DNA of 64,000 bases from Diploptera punctata. Lineage: Eukaryota; Arthropoda; Insecta; Blattodea; Blaberidae. The notes under the pieces were generated by a model. It saw only the letters and a list, made by a program, of their open reading frames with translations, searched no databases and was not told the DNA's origin. The stretch covers positions 372,001 through 436,000 of the forward strand of contig JASPKZ010001236.1 in assembly GCA_030220185.1 (NCBI GenBank), written 5' to 3'. The position numbers were made by a program, and so were the translations under genes. Positions 1-10,790 of this stretch are shown in pieces; position 1 is the stretch's first letter, and each line of letters begins with the position of its first letter.

Positions 1-165
1 CCGTTATTATTTTGCTATTATTTATTATTTTGAAAACACCATCGTGCAAAAAAAAAAAAAATAACGCACAACACACGTTTTTGAAGTGTTTTACAGAATA
101 TATCATTTCCTCGCTTTTGTAAAAACCACTTCCCAACCTCGCATTGTAATGTGCTTTTACCACAT
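1..165 (+). repeat. Edge of a dispersed repeat related to the 289-bp tandem unit
   Basis: The first 165 bases match the end of the tandem array at 33,117-33,240. Both have the ttattattttgctattattt-type start, the acaccatcg motif, then tttcctcgctt.tgtaaaaaccacttcccaacc. An A-run of about 14 interrupts this copy. It is non-coding. The rest of 166-507 shows no recognised element. Confidence 0.6.
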
Positions 166-507
166 AAAATTGCTGTTCGTATGAAAACCTTTAGAGGTAA
201 CTCATGTTGCTTAAACAAGAAGGTTCACACGTGTTTAAGTGTGTGAATAGGTTTCCTTGAATTAACGCAGGTGACTTCATAACCTGCTGGTGACCAGTGA
301 AGGTTATCTCCCTTCTACAATGGTTTTAACTTTACCATCTCGCTTTAGCAATCCTGAATCTTAGCATAAAATATGTTGAAAGTTCCTTTTACTTCACTTA
401 CTATTAAGAGTCTTTTCAACTTATTTGGTTCAATTGTTTATTCATTTTACCTAATCGAGTTAGGACCGTAAGGTCTTCTCTTCCACTTCATCAAGTTAAA
501 TTATACA

Positions 508-942
508 GACTAATTTAACTCATGCCCCAAATGGGAGTCAATGACCAATCACGTTTCAATGAATTTTGTTTTACAACCAATCACAGTCGTGTTTTATCTC
601 GATATTTATCGAATTTTGTTTACCAAAATAAAGAAATCTACTCCTTTTTAGTATTCTGAACAGGTCAGAGCATTATTTATAGTTTAATTCTGCAACAAAT
701 ACGTTGAATATAGCAAGTAATGTACAGATTCCTTCGAACTACACATTTGATAATTGTGTGTTCAATAATTGTGTTTTTAAATAATGATTTTACTGAGTTG
801 TTTCCTGAAAAAATAATTAATAACCTATTATGTTGGTTATAATATACAGTTTGATGTTTAATTTTTTCTCCACTAGGGTGCATTCGTACAATATTGCGTT
901 CCTTTTTGGCAATAATTAATATGATCTAGTTGCAGTGGATGC
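508..942 (+). mobile_element. HE element, 3'-truncated copy
   Basis: The copy begins gactaatttaactcatgccccaa and carries the HE interior, including the attctgaacaggtcagagcatt and ctccactagggtgcattc blocks. It stops near gttgcagtg, before the subterminal inverted repeat and 3' hairpin. It belongs to a subfamily (cgaattttgtttaccaaaat) shared with the copies at 21.6 and 27.6 kb. Bases 943-1,306 downstream hold nothing recognised. Confidence 0.75.
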
Positions 943-1482
943 GTTATTGGAGGAAACAAAAAGTAATGCTAAATAATTATTACGGTATTTGAATTGTTCC
1001 ATTTGTATTATATTTTATTGTTTATAGATTTATTATTGCATGATTATTATTTTGTGTAATTCAAGATTACCTAGAGTGTTATGCTATATAATCATAAGAG
1101 ATGACAAAATTCCTGTAATGTTAATTACTATACTTACCTACTATAATTGAGATAACTCAGAACAGGACCTCTAATTTTAAAAATCTGCATATTTTACGCT
1201 CCCCAATTTTACAGTGGCCAAAGTAGATTAAAAGTTGCGAAAATTACGCGAGCAAATACGGTATGTCATTTGTTACTGTAACTGTTAAAGGTGGTATTCG
1301 CGGAACCATTACTGCAGGGTTGCCAATTTAGCCACTTTGTCGCTAGATCTGACCATTTTGAAAACATAACTAGATACAAATTTGTGAAAAAGCTACTAAT
1401 AGCTTTTCTAGCCATTTATTCCATTCTGTTTAGCCACTTATAGCAATTTTTATTTTTAATTTAATTACGTTATATAAATTTT

Positions 1483-1814
1483 GCCCACCGCTGTGGTCTC
1501 GAGGTAGCGTGCTGCCTTGTCACGCAGCGGGCCCGGGTTGGATCCCCGGTCGGGGCAGTTTTTCTGGGTGAGGTTTTTATCAGGGCTTTTCCTCACCTGT
1601 AAGACAAATGTCAAGAAAACTTTAAGGCCAAACGGTCCCCGAAATCATATGACCATCATCATCATCATCCTTATCATCATCATCCTTTACCGGTGAGGAA
1701 AGCAACGGGAAGCTACCACACCTACAATTCCCTAGTAAAGCTGCAAACATAGCATGAAAATGCTATGATTGCAGTGTAGGACCTGCCTTCGGGCAGAATT
1801 ACTATGGATGATGA
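1483..1814 (+). mobile_element. SINE-A type I, full length with target duplication
   Basis: The tRNA-derived head (1483-1560) has A-box-like tggtctcgaggtagcg and B-box ggttggatccc, with a tRNA-Asp-like anticodon arm (gctgc-cttgtcac-gcagc, one loop base extra). The body contains ctcacctgtaagacaaatgt, an (ATC)n stretch, then the type I 3' end (gaaagcaacgggaagctacc to ctgccttcgggcagaatt). An 11-bp direct repeat, atataaatttt, flanks it at 1472-1482 and 1815-1825. It sits inside the hAT-like element. Confidence 0.9.
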
Positions 1815-2049
1815 ATATAAATTTTGTAATAATAACGGATGGAGATATATATTTTGCCAATACAAATCAAATTAACAATAATGAGTACCTTCTTTCTTAG
1901 AAAGAACATACACAAAGAAACGTGAACCCATCCCCCGATGGTATTACTAATCAAAACATGTATTAATACAAAACAGGCTCAAGTCTATAATTTTAAATTA
2001 CATAGAGAGGAGATTCATACCACCACATAGTGAAAGTAAGATATAAAAA

Positions 2050-2770
2050 AAAAACAGATATTGGTAAAAGTAAAGTCTCTAAGAAGAAAACGTAAATACC
2101 ATAAAAAGCACCCCACACTTTTGATGGTAAAATTATTTTTTTGTAGATAACTCTAGTTTTATTCTAGATGTGTTGGAGATGATTTTTTTGTTGACCACTT
2201 TAATTTTATCCCAAGCGTGTTGGAAATTAAAATTATTTTACATTTTTTAGTTCGGTTTTCTAATATAGCGTGTTGCTTTAGTTTTTTTAAACTATTATTT
2301 ATTTTTTAGTTTGTTTTTCTAATAAAGCGTGTTGTTTTAGTTTTTTAAACTATTATTTATTTTTTAAAATTTTTAGTTTAATTGATTATCATAAACCGGA
2401 ATCCCATGAAAATTTGATTGCTTAATACTTTTCTAAAAAAAATCCTCCGAGCCGGATTTGGACCAGCGACCTATGGATTACTGAAATTATATACCACTAC
2501 AGTCCACCGCTCTGCCAACTGAGCTCTTACAATGATTGACTAAAAAGTCGGTAAGTCCGCAACCTATTATACCGGTTTTTATTTTTTTTTTATTTTCTGA
2601 TGATTCTGGCCAGGATTTTAGAAAAAAAAATTATGGAATTATTGTATTGTCGTTGGCCCTTTACAAGTATACCAAGTTTCAAGTCGAACCAATGTTTTTA
2701 AGTTGGAGAAAATCGTGTTCAAAGATTCTGTTACATTGATACAGGTCAAGCTAATATAAAGCGTGTAAAA
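2050..2770 (-). repeat. Dispersed repeat carrying a tRNA-Tyr-like sequence, copy 1
   Basis: About 700 bp is repeated at 11,004-11,670 in the same orientation. It includes a block with cagatattggtaaaagtaaag, a tRNA-like segment at 2444-2528, and a flank ending aagctaatataaagcgtg. The shared similarity extends on both sides of the tRNA-like part, so this is not a simple tRNA-headed SINE. It lies inside the hAT-like element. Confidence 0.75.
2444..2528 (-). pseudogene. tRNA-Tyr-like sequence with intron-like insert
   Basis: Read on the minus strand it contains agctcagttggcagagcgg, then ggactgtag, an 18-base intron-like insert, aatccataggtc, and a T-arm gctggtccaaatccggc. This is the arrangement of eukaryotic tRNA-Tyr(GTA), whose genes normally carry an intron after the anticodon. 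The 3' acceptor strand (tcggagg) has no partner at the 5' end (ttgtaag), so it is probably a pseudogene or SINE-type derivative. Confidence 0.65.
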
Positions 2771-3135
2771 ATATAATATCCCATAGAAATAGAATTTCTG
2801 GTGAGAAGAGGATAAAAATATAACTTAAATAAACTTATACAAAAATGAATTACAGAAACAATCTTAAAATTCAGAATTACAGAATCTTCCGTTGTAAGAA
2901 CAGATGTTTTCTTACAATATACTTTGTATTCATAATTTAGTCACTAGATTAAAATTGCAGAACTTCTAATAGAATAAATGAAAAATATTGATCAAATTGT
3001 ACTTCAGAGGAACGGATTAGTAAGTACATTCTCTTAAGTTTTAAAATACAGCTTTCTCAACTTACATTCTAGCCATTTTTAGGAATCAGTTTTAGCCACT
3101 TTTTCTCATAGGGTATTGGCAACCCTGCACAACTG

Positions 3136-3679
3136 TCTTGTTGAATCATTTCTTGGATTGTAAATCTAGTGAATACTTGTGTGATGTATTAGTGAGAGCG
3201 GGATTTCCTGTTTCCTGTACGTTGTTTTGGTTATGGATGGTTGGACGGTGACACAACAATCCCTGTAGCGCTGACATGGGGGTGAATTCACCCTACACAG
3301 GAAACCACACACAACGTCACTACAAAGTTAGGAAATAGTGATAGGGATGCATTTAATTGAGATATATGAGTGAGAAATAAAAATACAGGGCGATTCTGTA
3401 AGAGCATGTCATTACGGCGCCGCTAGCATTGCTGCCGAAAGGATTAGGCCTACATATGCCGGACAGGTCCAAAGAGATATGTCAGACCCTGGTCAAAATA
3501 GTGACGATCTTTCAACCAACAATAAACAGGACGTGGGTTTCACTGGGTAAAATTTTCCGAAGGTAAAATACTTTTCCATTAGCTTCTCCCGGTAGAAGAC
3601 TATTTTAGGAAATCCATGCCCAAATACTACGATTCAATTAAGAGGGAGAAGTTATACAGTATTCTGCTGGAGTTCTGAA
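3136..3679. other. No recognised feature
   Basis: About 540 bases between the hAT-like element and the LINE. I saw no ORF, tRNA-like fold or repeat matching elsewhere in the window. Confidence 0.5.
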
Positions 3680-3865
3680 TTCTTAAAAAGTTAGACTTAT
3701 TCGAATGAGTCTAAATTGCACATAGTAGAGTGCGTGTACGCAAACAGTATACTTTTGAAATTCACAATGGGTTAAAGCAAATGTACTAGAGCATGTCATT
3801 AAATCTTTAGAGGATAAAGGAGGCCTATAATTCAATGGCATTAATAAGCCGTTAGTTTATGCTGA

Positions 3866-5149
3866 CTATTTAACTCATGCCCCAAATGGGAGTCAATGAC
3901 CAATCACGTTTCAATGATTTCTGTTTTACAACCAATAATAAGTAAAAGGTTCGCCCGAGTGGGCATTGATTATATTTAATCTTTGCTATATTCGTTCAGT
4001 GTTTTTGTGTTCTTTGGGCACTTCTGTATGTGGTACCGTTCGCATCTGTGACCACACAAAGCACATATACATTTTTCATTTGGGTCGTGGTACTTCTTGT
4101 TTTCACACACTTTGTGATGAAAACCGGTGCACTGCATAACGTGTCACAACATGTCGCTGGTCCTGATTAGCTTTTGTCCAATTCCTCTCTATCATGGCTC
4201 CCGTAGCATAGAAATCAAGGTCTATCTCCCTCTTCTTCAATTTGCTTCGGTGTACGAGTTCTGTGTAGGGGCCGGTAGTAGGTAGAAGGTGTTTCATCCT
4301 CAGATCTTCTGCATAGAACGACTCTCTTGCAAGTTCATATACAAGTCTCGACGGGGTTGTTTTCCCCACCCTTAAAACCACTTTAAGGAAACGTGCCTTA
4401 ACCTTCTCTATCCTTTCGAGATCGCTAAGTGACAGTTTCTCCCATATAATGTCTATGCCTTTTACAACCAATCAGAGCGTGTTCACGAAATATTTATCAG
4501 TGTTATAATTACCATATTAAAGAAAGCTCCTCCTTTTTTAATATTCTGAACAGGTCTGACCATTATTTTGCAGTGACTGAGCCCGTGAGAAATACGGCTA
4601 CCAGATTGTATATATAGTGCATGAATGTCAACACATGCCGCATGCGGGAGTTAATATAAAAACATCTGTAGCAATTTATTATACCACCAAAAAAAAAGAA
4701 ACCACTGTTTGCACTTTCTTAAATGTATTTTTTCCCAGGTAACAATCCAGAAAAATATAATTGTCATATTTACATCATAAGGCATCAGAAATGAATTAAT
4801 ATACAGTTTGATGTGTTTCATTTTTTCTCCACTAGAGAGCATTGTTACAATATTGCGTTCCTTTGGCAATAAATAGTATGATCTGGTTGCAGTGATAAAC
4901 AAAAGAAGCAGATGAAGCGTACCTATCGTTTCTCATTTGTTTTCAAACATCGCCGTTTACATTAAATATATAAATATTTTTAAATAACTATAGTTAAATG
5001 ATGATTTGTGAGTAAAGAGCTTAATTTTATTCATTAAATAGTTCTAACAAATGCCACTCTTGATTTCCAAATTCTCTAGATAAATTCACGACTCACTTCG
5101 TGAGTCGTGAATTTATCCATAATTTGGAAATCACTCGTGGCATTACTTA
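3866..5149 (+). mobile_element. HE element, complete, with nested LINE
   Basis: It runs from CTATTTAACTCATGCC to GGCATTACTTA with TGA directly outside both ends (3863-3865 and 5150-5152). It ends in a long hairpin at about 5050-5145 whose arms read ccactcttgatttccaaatt and aatttggaaatcactcgtgg. Just inside the hairpin lies ATTAAATAG, a mutated inverse of the 5' end. A LINE fragment of 523 bp is inserted at 3937-4459. Without it and one duplicated target site the element would be about 750 bp. Confidence 0.85.
3937..4459 (-). mobile_element. 5'-truncated LINE carboxy terminus
   Basis: The minus strand encodes GIDIIWEKLSLSDLERIEKV, then LVYELARESFYAEDLRMK and NWTKANQDQRHVVTRYAVH. After a frameshift it reads a cysteine/histidine cluster (CICALCGHRCERYHIQKC). 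This matches carboxy termini of jockey/CR1-type insect LINEs. A 13-bp duplication, ttttacaaccaat, flanks it at 3924-3936 and 4460-4472, so it is a target-primed insertion into the older HE element. The 5' truncation and frameshift make it non-functional. Confidence 0.88.
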
Positions 5150-5716
5150 TGATGATGTAGTATTATTAAACAATAGCGAGCAGATATGAAGGTGTAACAC
5201 ACATTATTTTGAGTAACATTAAGAAATTGGGACTAGAAGTAAACATCAATAAAACTAAATGTATGTTCACACATAAAAATACATTATATAATGGAAATAG
5301 TTAATGACAAATGATATAGATTTTTAAAAAATGGTTGAATTAAAATACCTAGGAACAATAATAAGAAATAGGAAAGATATGCACAAAGAAATTAAACATG
5401 GATTCAATTCTGGATACATTCAATTCTATTATGCATTACAGGGACTCCTGTCATCCCAACTTTTCTCAAAAAACATTAAACTGAAAATATATAAAACTGT
5501 TATTCTTCCACTTATATTACATGGATGTGAAACATGGACAACCCATTTCCATTTTCTAAATTTGATTTCTTTTCAAATTTCATTTTGATTCTTTCTTCTC
5601 TAAAGTTCTTTATTTGTTATAATCTCTGGCCATCATACTGTATACGCAAGACATTTCTCAGGCGACGATTTACAAAGATTTGCAATTTCTTTACAATTGT
5701 GTTTGCTTTATGTATA

Positions 5717-6126
5717 TCTTCGTGTATCTTGTAAGCCCATGTTTTCCTTAACAGAGATTTAGGCGCTCTCCCCCTACACGGAAGAATTTGAACCATACTA
5801 ATTTAGTTACACATATTTTCGTACAGATGTAATTTTAAGTGGTCTGTGGTCAGCGTTCCGCCTCATACTGACAACTAGGAAACCAAGGTAGTACCAGGAC
5901 GGAAAAATTCGTTAAATTTTGCTTAGAGGCCTTTTCATTCAGGCTTAAGGATTTTTTACGAGCCTGAAAATCTTCACACTCGGGACCCACGGCTTAAAGT
6001 CCCTCCCGGAAGACTTGCTCCTTGGATTTTTCCATCCTAAAAAAATCCATCGACCCCGGCCGGGTTTGAAGCCGCGACTCTCGGGACCAGGGGCAAGGAG
6101 CATAACCACTAGTCCACCGCGGCCGA
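5717..6126 (-). mobile_element. SINE-B, full length with target duplication
   Basis: On the minus strand the head is ggccgcggtggactagtggt with B-box ggtttgaagcc-type sequence (mutated). The body contains ggacggaaaaatccaaggag and the 3' part taagggaaaacatgggctta. Direct repeats tgctttatgtata lie at 5704-5716 and 6127-6139. The parent tRNA is not clear to me. Bases 5561-5703 and 6140-6285 are otherwise unassigned. Confidence 0.9.
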
Positions 6127-6285
6127 TGCTTTATGTATAACTATCTTAAATAATGTGGGTAATATATTACAGTCTTGACGAAGGCCTTTTGTTACTCTGA
6201 TTTCTTTCGATACTCATTTTCCAATTTTAATTTTAGATACTGCATTTATTTACAAGATTTTTATTGTATTGTGTTATTATTGGAG

Positions 6286-6575
6286 AGAAAATGGATGTCA
6301 CCACATCTGTTGTTAAGAGGATTGAAAATCAAACGCTTAAATGGTATGGCCATGTACAATGAATGGAAAATGAAAGATGCTAAAAAATATATATGATCTC
6401 CCCCTGGAATAAATAAACGTGGCAGACCAAGATGAAATGGAAAACCTACGTCAGAACTATAATGGATGATAGGAATTTGGAAGAAGGAGATGGGAATGAT
6501 AGAAATGAATAGAAACTGAAGATGGCAAACCTATAAGTGGGGGAAAGCCGAAGAAGAAGAAGAAGATTATTATTA
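6286..6575 (+). mobile_element. Degenerate LINE 3' end with (GAA)n tail
   Basis: The plus strand holds a decayed GRPR-type carboxy terminus (ggcagaccaagatgaaatgg), followed by aaacctataagtgg and a gccgaagaagaagaagaag tail at 6548-6565. The same tail type ends the LINE fragments at 17.1 and 38.8 kb. Stops interrupt all frames. Confidence 0.6.
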
Positions 6576-6577
6576 CT

Positions 6578-6632
<55 letters not shown>
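6566..6632. repeat. (ATT)n microsatellite
   Basis: About 20 ATT units follow the LINE tail. The 17-residue poly-tyrosine frame across it is an artefact of the repeat. Confidence 0.95.
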
Positions 6633-6634
<2 letters not shown>

Positions 6635-6654
6635 TTGCATTATTATTATATTAA

Positions 6655-7030
6655 ATCGGCCGCGGTGCTCCTTGCCTCTGGTTCAAACCCGGCTGGGGTC
6701 GATGAATTTTTTAGGACGGAAAAATCCAAGGAGCAAGTCCTCCGGGAGGGACTTTAAGCCGTGGGCCCCGAGTCTGAAAATTTTCAGGCTCGTAAAAAAT
6801 CCTTAAGCCTGAATGAAAATGCCTCTAAGCAAAATTTACCGAATTTTCCCGTCCTAGTACTACCTTGGTTTCCTAGATGTCAGTATGAGGCGGAACGCTG
6901 ACCACGGACCACTCAAAAATGACATCTATACGAAAACAAGTGTAACTAAATTAGTATGGTTCAAATTCTTCCCTGTAGGGGGAGAGTGCCTAAATCTCTG
7001 TAAAGGGAAAACATAGGCTTACAATACAAT
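6655..7030 (+). mobile_element. SINE-B with deleted head
   Basis: It starts cggccgcggt, then lacks about 14 bases of the A-box region present in the 30.4-kb copy, and continues gctccttgcctctggttcaa. The body and 3' part are typical SINE-B. The sequence tatatttgcattattattat occurs on both sides, a possible target duplication, but (ATT)n makes its length ambiguous. Confidence 0.88.
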
Positions 7031-7038
7031 TATATTTG

Positions 7039-7039
<1 letters not shown>

Positions 7040-7097
<58 letters not shown>

Positions 7098-7389
7098 CGA
7101 TTTGTATATCGAGTATTTAAGGAAGTCCATTAGACATTCTTGTAAAAAGAGGGCAGACATTTTTCCTGGAGACCTTCAATAGTGACACATGACAAAATCG
7201 ATTTGTGGCAATGTCCACATAATGCTTATTCGCCTACTTGTTTTATTGATCTAGTAGCTATTCTAAGCGGCGCATTAAACCTCTCGTGGCTTAGTTTGAA
7301 AATGTATCGTCATAGGGTCTGACATTCCAACAAACTTGCAAGCAAATGAAGTTCAGAAAGGTAAGGACTCTATTATCAATGCTATCATT

Positions 7390-7433
<44 letters not shown>
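7040..7433. repeat. (ATT)n and (TA)n microsatellites flanking a unique stretch
   Basis: (ATT)n fills 7040-7094 and (TA)n fills 7394-7433. The 300 bases between them hold no recognised feature. Confidence 0.9.
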
Positions 7434-7436
<3 letters not shown>

Positions 7437-7690
7437 GCTTGTAAGTCTTTTATGAATTCGAAAAACTTCTTGACCGATTTGAATGGGATTACCATCATTT
7501 AGAAATATTTATGGGACAAATAACGTCCATATTACCATAAGCACTATAGCGTCGGAGCTAAAGAATTGCATCGGTGCACCAAAAAAGTGGCTTTTTGGGC
7601 AGTTAAATTACTTACGCTGCCTAAACCATAACATGTAGCCTACACCAAATTATTTTACGCAGAATTGGATATTAAAAAAAAACTAGTGTT
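7434..7690 (-). repeat. R repeat, truncated
   Basis: It contains aaacttcttgaccgatttgaatggg, cttacgctgcctaaaccataac and the agaattggatatt block. These occur in the same order at 24.3 kb in the minus-oriented R copy. The end carrying the R signature is missing. Confidence 0.65.
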
Positions 7691-7828
7691 CGCCCATTGG
7701 TCAGAAATCGACCACAAATAACGTCACCGCACTTATTAACTCATTTTCTATTATATTAATCGTTTTGTATCGAAGGTAGGGAAAAAACTATTTTCAATAA
7801 TGTTACTTCTTATAGTAATTTCTTAATA

Positions 7829-8807
7829 CTAGCTAATACCCGGCGTGCGCTGCTACGCCTAAATAAATGAAAATTAATGTGCTTTTATGTGTAGTTGAAT
7901 AAGTAAAAGGAAAAATAATTATAAATTTATATTTTTTAGATACCCCGTGCTGATTACCCAGCGTTGCGCGGGAATCTACTTATCCCGATCTTCTTGACAT
8001 AAATGAGCTGACATACGAAAATTTATGAGTTTTATGTTTAGTTAAATAAGTAAAAGAAAAAATTATATAGTAATTATTTTTTGATACCCCGTACTGTTTA
8101 CCCGGCGATGTCCGGGAATCTACTTATACCGATCTTCTTGGCATAAATGAGCTGAAAGTAAAACATTAATGCACTTCTTATGATTAGTTGAATGAGTAAA
8201 ATGAAAAATAATTATAAATATATACCGGTATCGTAATTATTTTAAGATTCCCATGCAGATTACCCCCGTGTTGCCCGGGAATCTACTTAACTCGATATTC
8301 TTGACATAAATGAGCTAGAAGATAAAATTCGTTATTGTGAATTATCCGTAAAAGAATACCCGCCATGTGCTGCTAAGCTTGCACAGGAATCTACGCACTT
8401 GTCTCGATCTTCTTGGCATCAATCAAAGACAAAAATGGATATTGTGAGTTATCCGTAAGAGATAAACATATGCTGTTGCGGTCTTTTTTGTAGAGCTTTT
8501 TGAGTTATTCAATTCTGTGTGCTTTAATTTTGTGTACGTTTTATGGTTTAGGCAGCGTAAACCATTTAAGTGTCCAAAGAGTTACTTTTTTTCACGTTTT
8601 CCACTACAAATGACGATTTTTACGGGTGTAGGAGTTGAGTATCACAACTCTCTTATAGCCTATGTTCATCCCGGGAATCTCCTGAACATTTTGCAAAAAC
8701 CCCCATCACAATCGGATCAACGGTATTGCCGCGCATAAAGTACGAACAAACAAACAAACAAACAAACCAACAAACAAGCAAACGTTCATTTTTATATATT
8801 AGATTAC
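7829..8807 (+). repeat. R repeat, long copy with internal tandem units
   Basis: It begins ctagctaatacccggcgtgc and ends with an (ACAA)n-like run (8747-8780) followed by attcatttttatatattagat-type sequence. Inside, a module with gattaccc.gcgttgc.cgggaatctactta and cgatcttcttg.cataaatgag recurs at about 7955, 8090, 8260 and 8370, at roughly 110-170-bp spacing. No ORF is seen. The tail resembles 3' ends of widespread insect retroposons, but I cannot assign a clade. Confidence 0.75.
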
Positions 8808-8989
8808 GAAATGAGTTTATCAAAAGAGGTCACAATAAATGGAGAGATATAAGAAATAATGCAATTTAGATGCTATCAGTGAAAAAAGTGTATTACAATG
8901 CGAGAGTGGGAAGTGGTTTCTACAGAACGGAGGAAATGATTCAAAACCGAGCGATAGCAAGTAGACTGTAAATAAAAATCGGGCTGAGT

Positions 8990-9430
8990 GCCAAAATCTA
9001 AAAGAGGGACTGACAACCATTGCTTGCCGAAACCTACCTGTAAATTTCTCCAAGAAAAGCTTTGGGATGTACCAAAGCCGTGTCCAAAAATTATATTCCT
9101 TTATTAGCTGAAGGCACAGAAATCGAAGCCAGAATCCAGCAAAGTCAAACCCTCTGTACGGAACAGATGGACTCAATGCTTGAGGAAGAATGGAGTGGAG
9201 TGAAGTGGTACGCAGCGAGGGCGGTGGTAGTGTTTGCAATGAAGCCCACTAATTCAGGTGTTGTATTACTTCCCTATAGTCTAAATGAGAGATTTGGCGC
9301 TGGATTTTAATGCCTTGGAAGTTAAAAACTGCAGATACTTTTTGGACATGGCCTTTTTAGATCGTAACGCTTCTCTGGAAGAAATTTCAAAGTAGGTTTC
9401 TGCATGGAATATTTGACAGTTCCCTTGAGA
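8990..9430. repeat. U repeat, two inverted partial copies
   Basis: Minus-strand 9145-8995 and plus-strand 9318-9430 both match 17,480-17,710 plus. Shared features are ttggcttcaatttctgtgcctt, gatactttttggacatggcct and tctctggaagaaattt. The two partial copies here face each other. I do not recognise the family. The small open frames over it are not conserved. Confidence 0.55.
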
Positions 9431-9625
9431 GTTTGGAGGGAAAATAAAACATTGTACTTATCACAGTTTTTTAATAGATCAGGCGCATTCTTGTGGGTAA
9501 TGTTTGAACTACTTGGAGACTGAATGTGACATAGTCCGGTTTCTACCACCCATATTTTAGCAATACAATTGAAATAGACTGATGTGGCACTTAGACCGGT
9601 TTTTATTTCCAGTCTACAATTGTAA

Positions 9626-9801
9626 TTTTTTTATTCCAATGCCACCAGGTTGTATTTTATGACATTTCTGGTTTTCTCCCATGGCATTGGCTGAATTGTA
9701 TGCCTAATCCAATTCTTAGGCAGGGGCACCTGAAAGGCGGAGTTAAGTGACACCGATGATATGATGGGTGATAAATCATAATGAAGCGCCACGAGAGTTC
9801 T
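9626..9801 (-). mobile_element. SINE-A type II 3' fragment
   Basis: On the minus strand it matches the type II 3' end, with the cttccaggcgcccc and gccatgccaggagaga regions (both diverged here) and a terminal A-run. Head and body are missing. Divergence is higher than in most SINE-A copies. Confidence 0.7.
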
Positions 9802-9849
9802 TAAACTAAATTCCAGACCATGGGCAACCACAGGAATAATTCCCTTTAA

Positions 9850-10010
9850 ATGAGGTGGGAGAATAACATTAACTATAATTTGAGGGAAGTAGATTATACA
9901 GGGAATGATTGGAAAGCATTTAGCTCAGGATAGGGATGTATGGAGAGCTTATGTCCGCGCGGTCATGAACTTACGGGTTCGATACTGCCAGTGAGTAAGT
10001 AAGTAAGAAA
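9850..10010 (+). mobile_element. LINE 3' end with (TAAG)n tail, 5'-truncated
   Basis: It encodes the last part of the MRWENN.NYDLREVDYTG ... WKAL-type carboxy terminus, seen best at 31.9 kb, with stops, then cagtgagtaagtaagtaag. The remaining length is only about 160 bp. Confidence 0.8.
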
Positions 10011-10016
10011 ACTGTT

Positions 10017-10085
10017 TGTGGTTTGGCCGGGAATCGAACCCGTAACCTCATGAACAATAGTCAAAAACGCTGACCACTAGCCCAT
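10017..10085 (-). repeat. tRNA-like sequence
   Basis: The minus strand reads gggctagtggtcagcg, then an anticodon-arm-sized region and B-box gggttcgattcccggcc. It ends in caaaccac, like the copy at 13.07 kb. The acceptor pairing is poor. Probably a tRNA-derived repeat head and not a gene. Confidence 0.6.
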
Positions 10086-10790
10086 GTTTCATTTTTAATT
10101 ATAATCACTAATTGGTCTGTATTGTTGTTAATAATTAATATTGCAATTAGAATATATTAGATTATAAAAACTAATTAAACTTTGTTTTCATTTCAGGTAA
10201 GTTGGTTACTTTAAAAATCATGAAGTCAGCTGATCTTCATCGTATCGTAAGTTATTTTTCATGTAAAATTCTTCTTGTATAGCGCTACAGCTGAAATTGG
10301 TCATTGGATTCTCTCCTCTCGTTCCTTCTATAGCGCCCTTTTCAAAGTTCCTTGTATACTTCTCCCATCTTCTCTTGTACGGCGTCTCCGTTACTTTTCC
10401 TTTTAATGGCGGCATTACGATCAACTTTCGTTGATGTTGCGTTACGCATGAGTTAGTTCATGTTTATCAAATACACCTTCCACGTACCATATTATGATGA
10501 ATGTTTGCAGGATAGGGCGCATGATGTTGGTTGTGCATTGGCAGGGCCTATCTTCAACAAACGCAAACGTAACGTCATATCGTCAAAATCACGTGATATT
10601 GATGGTTCCCGCATTGCATTTGTTTCCAGCTGATTGTCCTTGACCTTATTGGAACCAATAAATTACAATATTTTGATATTTTAATAATTATATCAATTTG
10701 AGAGACGATGTGCTTATTGAGTTTGTGCGATCGTATGAATTTATATACAACAAAAATCACCCAGAATATAAAAATAAAGGATATTAGTTT
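10086..10790. other. No recognised gene; one unassigned minus frame
   Basis: A 68-codon minus frame at 10,218-10,424 has no motif I recognise. The segment gcattacgatcaactttcgttg (10,411-10,432) reappears inverted near 11,944-11,965. Confidence 0.4.

Larger units (their letters stand above)
1315..3127. mobile_element. hAT-like non-autonomous DNA transposon
   Basis: The ends are CAGGGTTGCCAAT and ATTGGCAACCCTG, perfect 13-bp terminal inverted repeats of the style typical of hAT elements. The flanking 8-mers are cattactg (1307-1314) and cacaactg (3128-3135), 6 of 8 identical, which fits a decayed 8-bp target duplication. TAGCCAYTT motifs recur near both ends. No transposase is seen. The interior holds a SINE-A and a tRNA-Tyr-like repeat, which account for much of the length. 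Confidence 0.65.
3680..5560 (+). mobile_element. LINE reverse-transcriptase fragment split by an HE element
   Basis: Before the HE insertion the plus strand reads EHVIKSLEDKGG and GINKPLVYA. Right after it the reading resumes as DDVVLLNNSEQ, so the two flanks rebuild the YADD catalytic core of a non-LTR reverse transcriptase. Further on come KLGLEVNINKTKCMF (5220-5275, frameshifted) and LKYLGTII ... ILHGCETW (5340-5540), the usual thumb and carboxy-terminal block. Frameshifts and stops show it is dead. Both ends are truncated. Confidence 0.85.
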
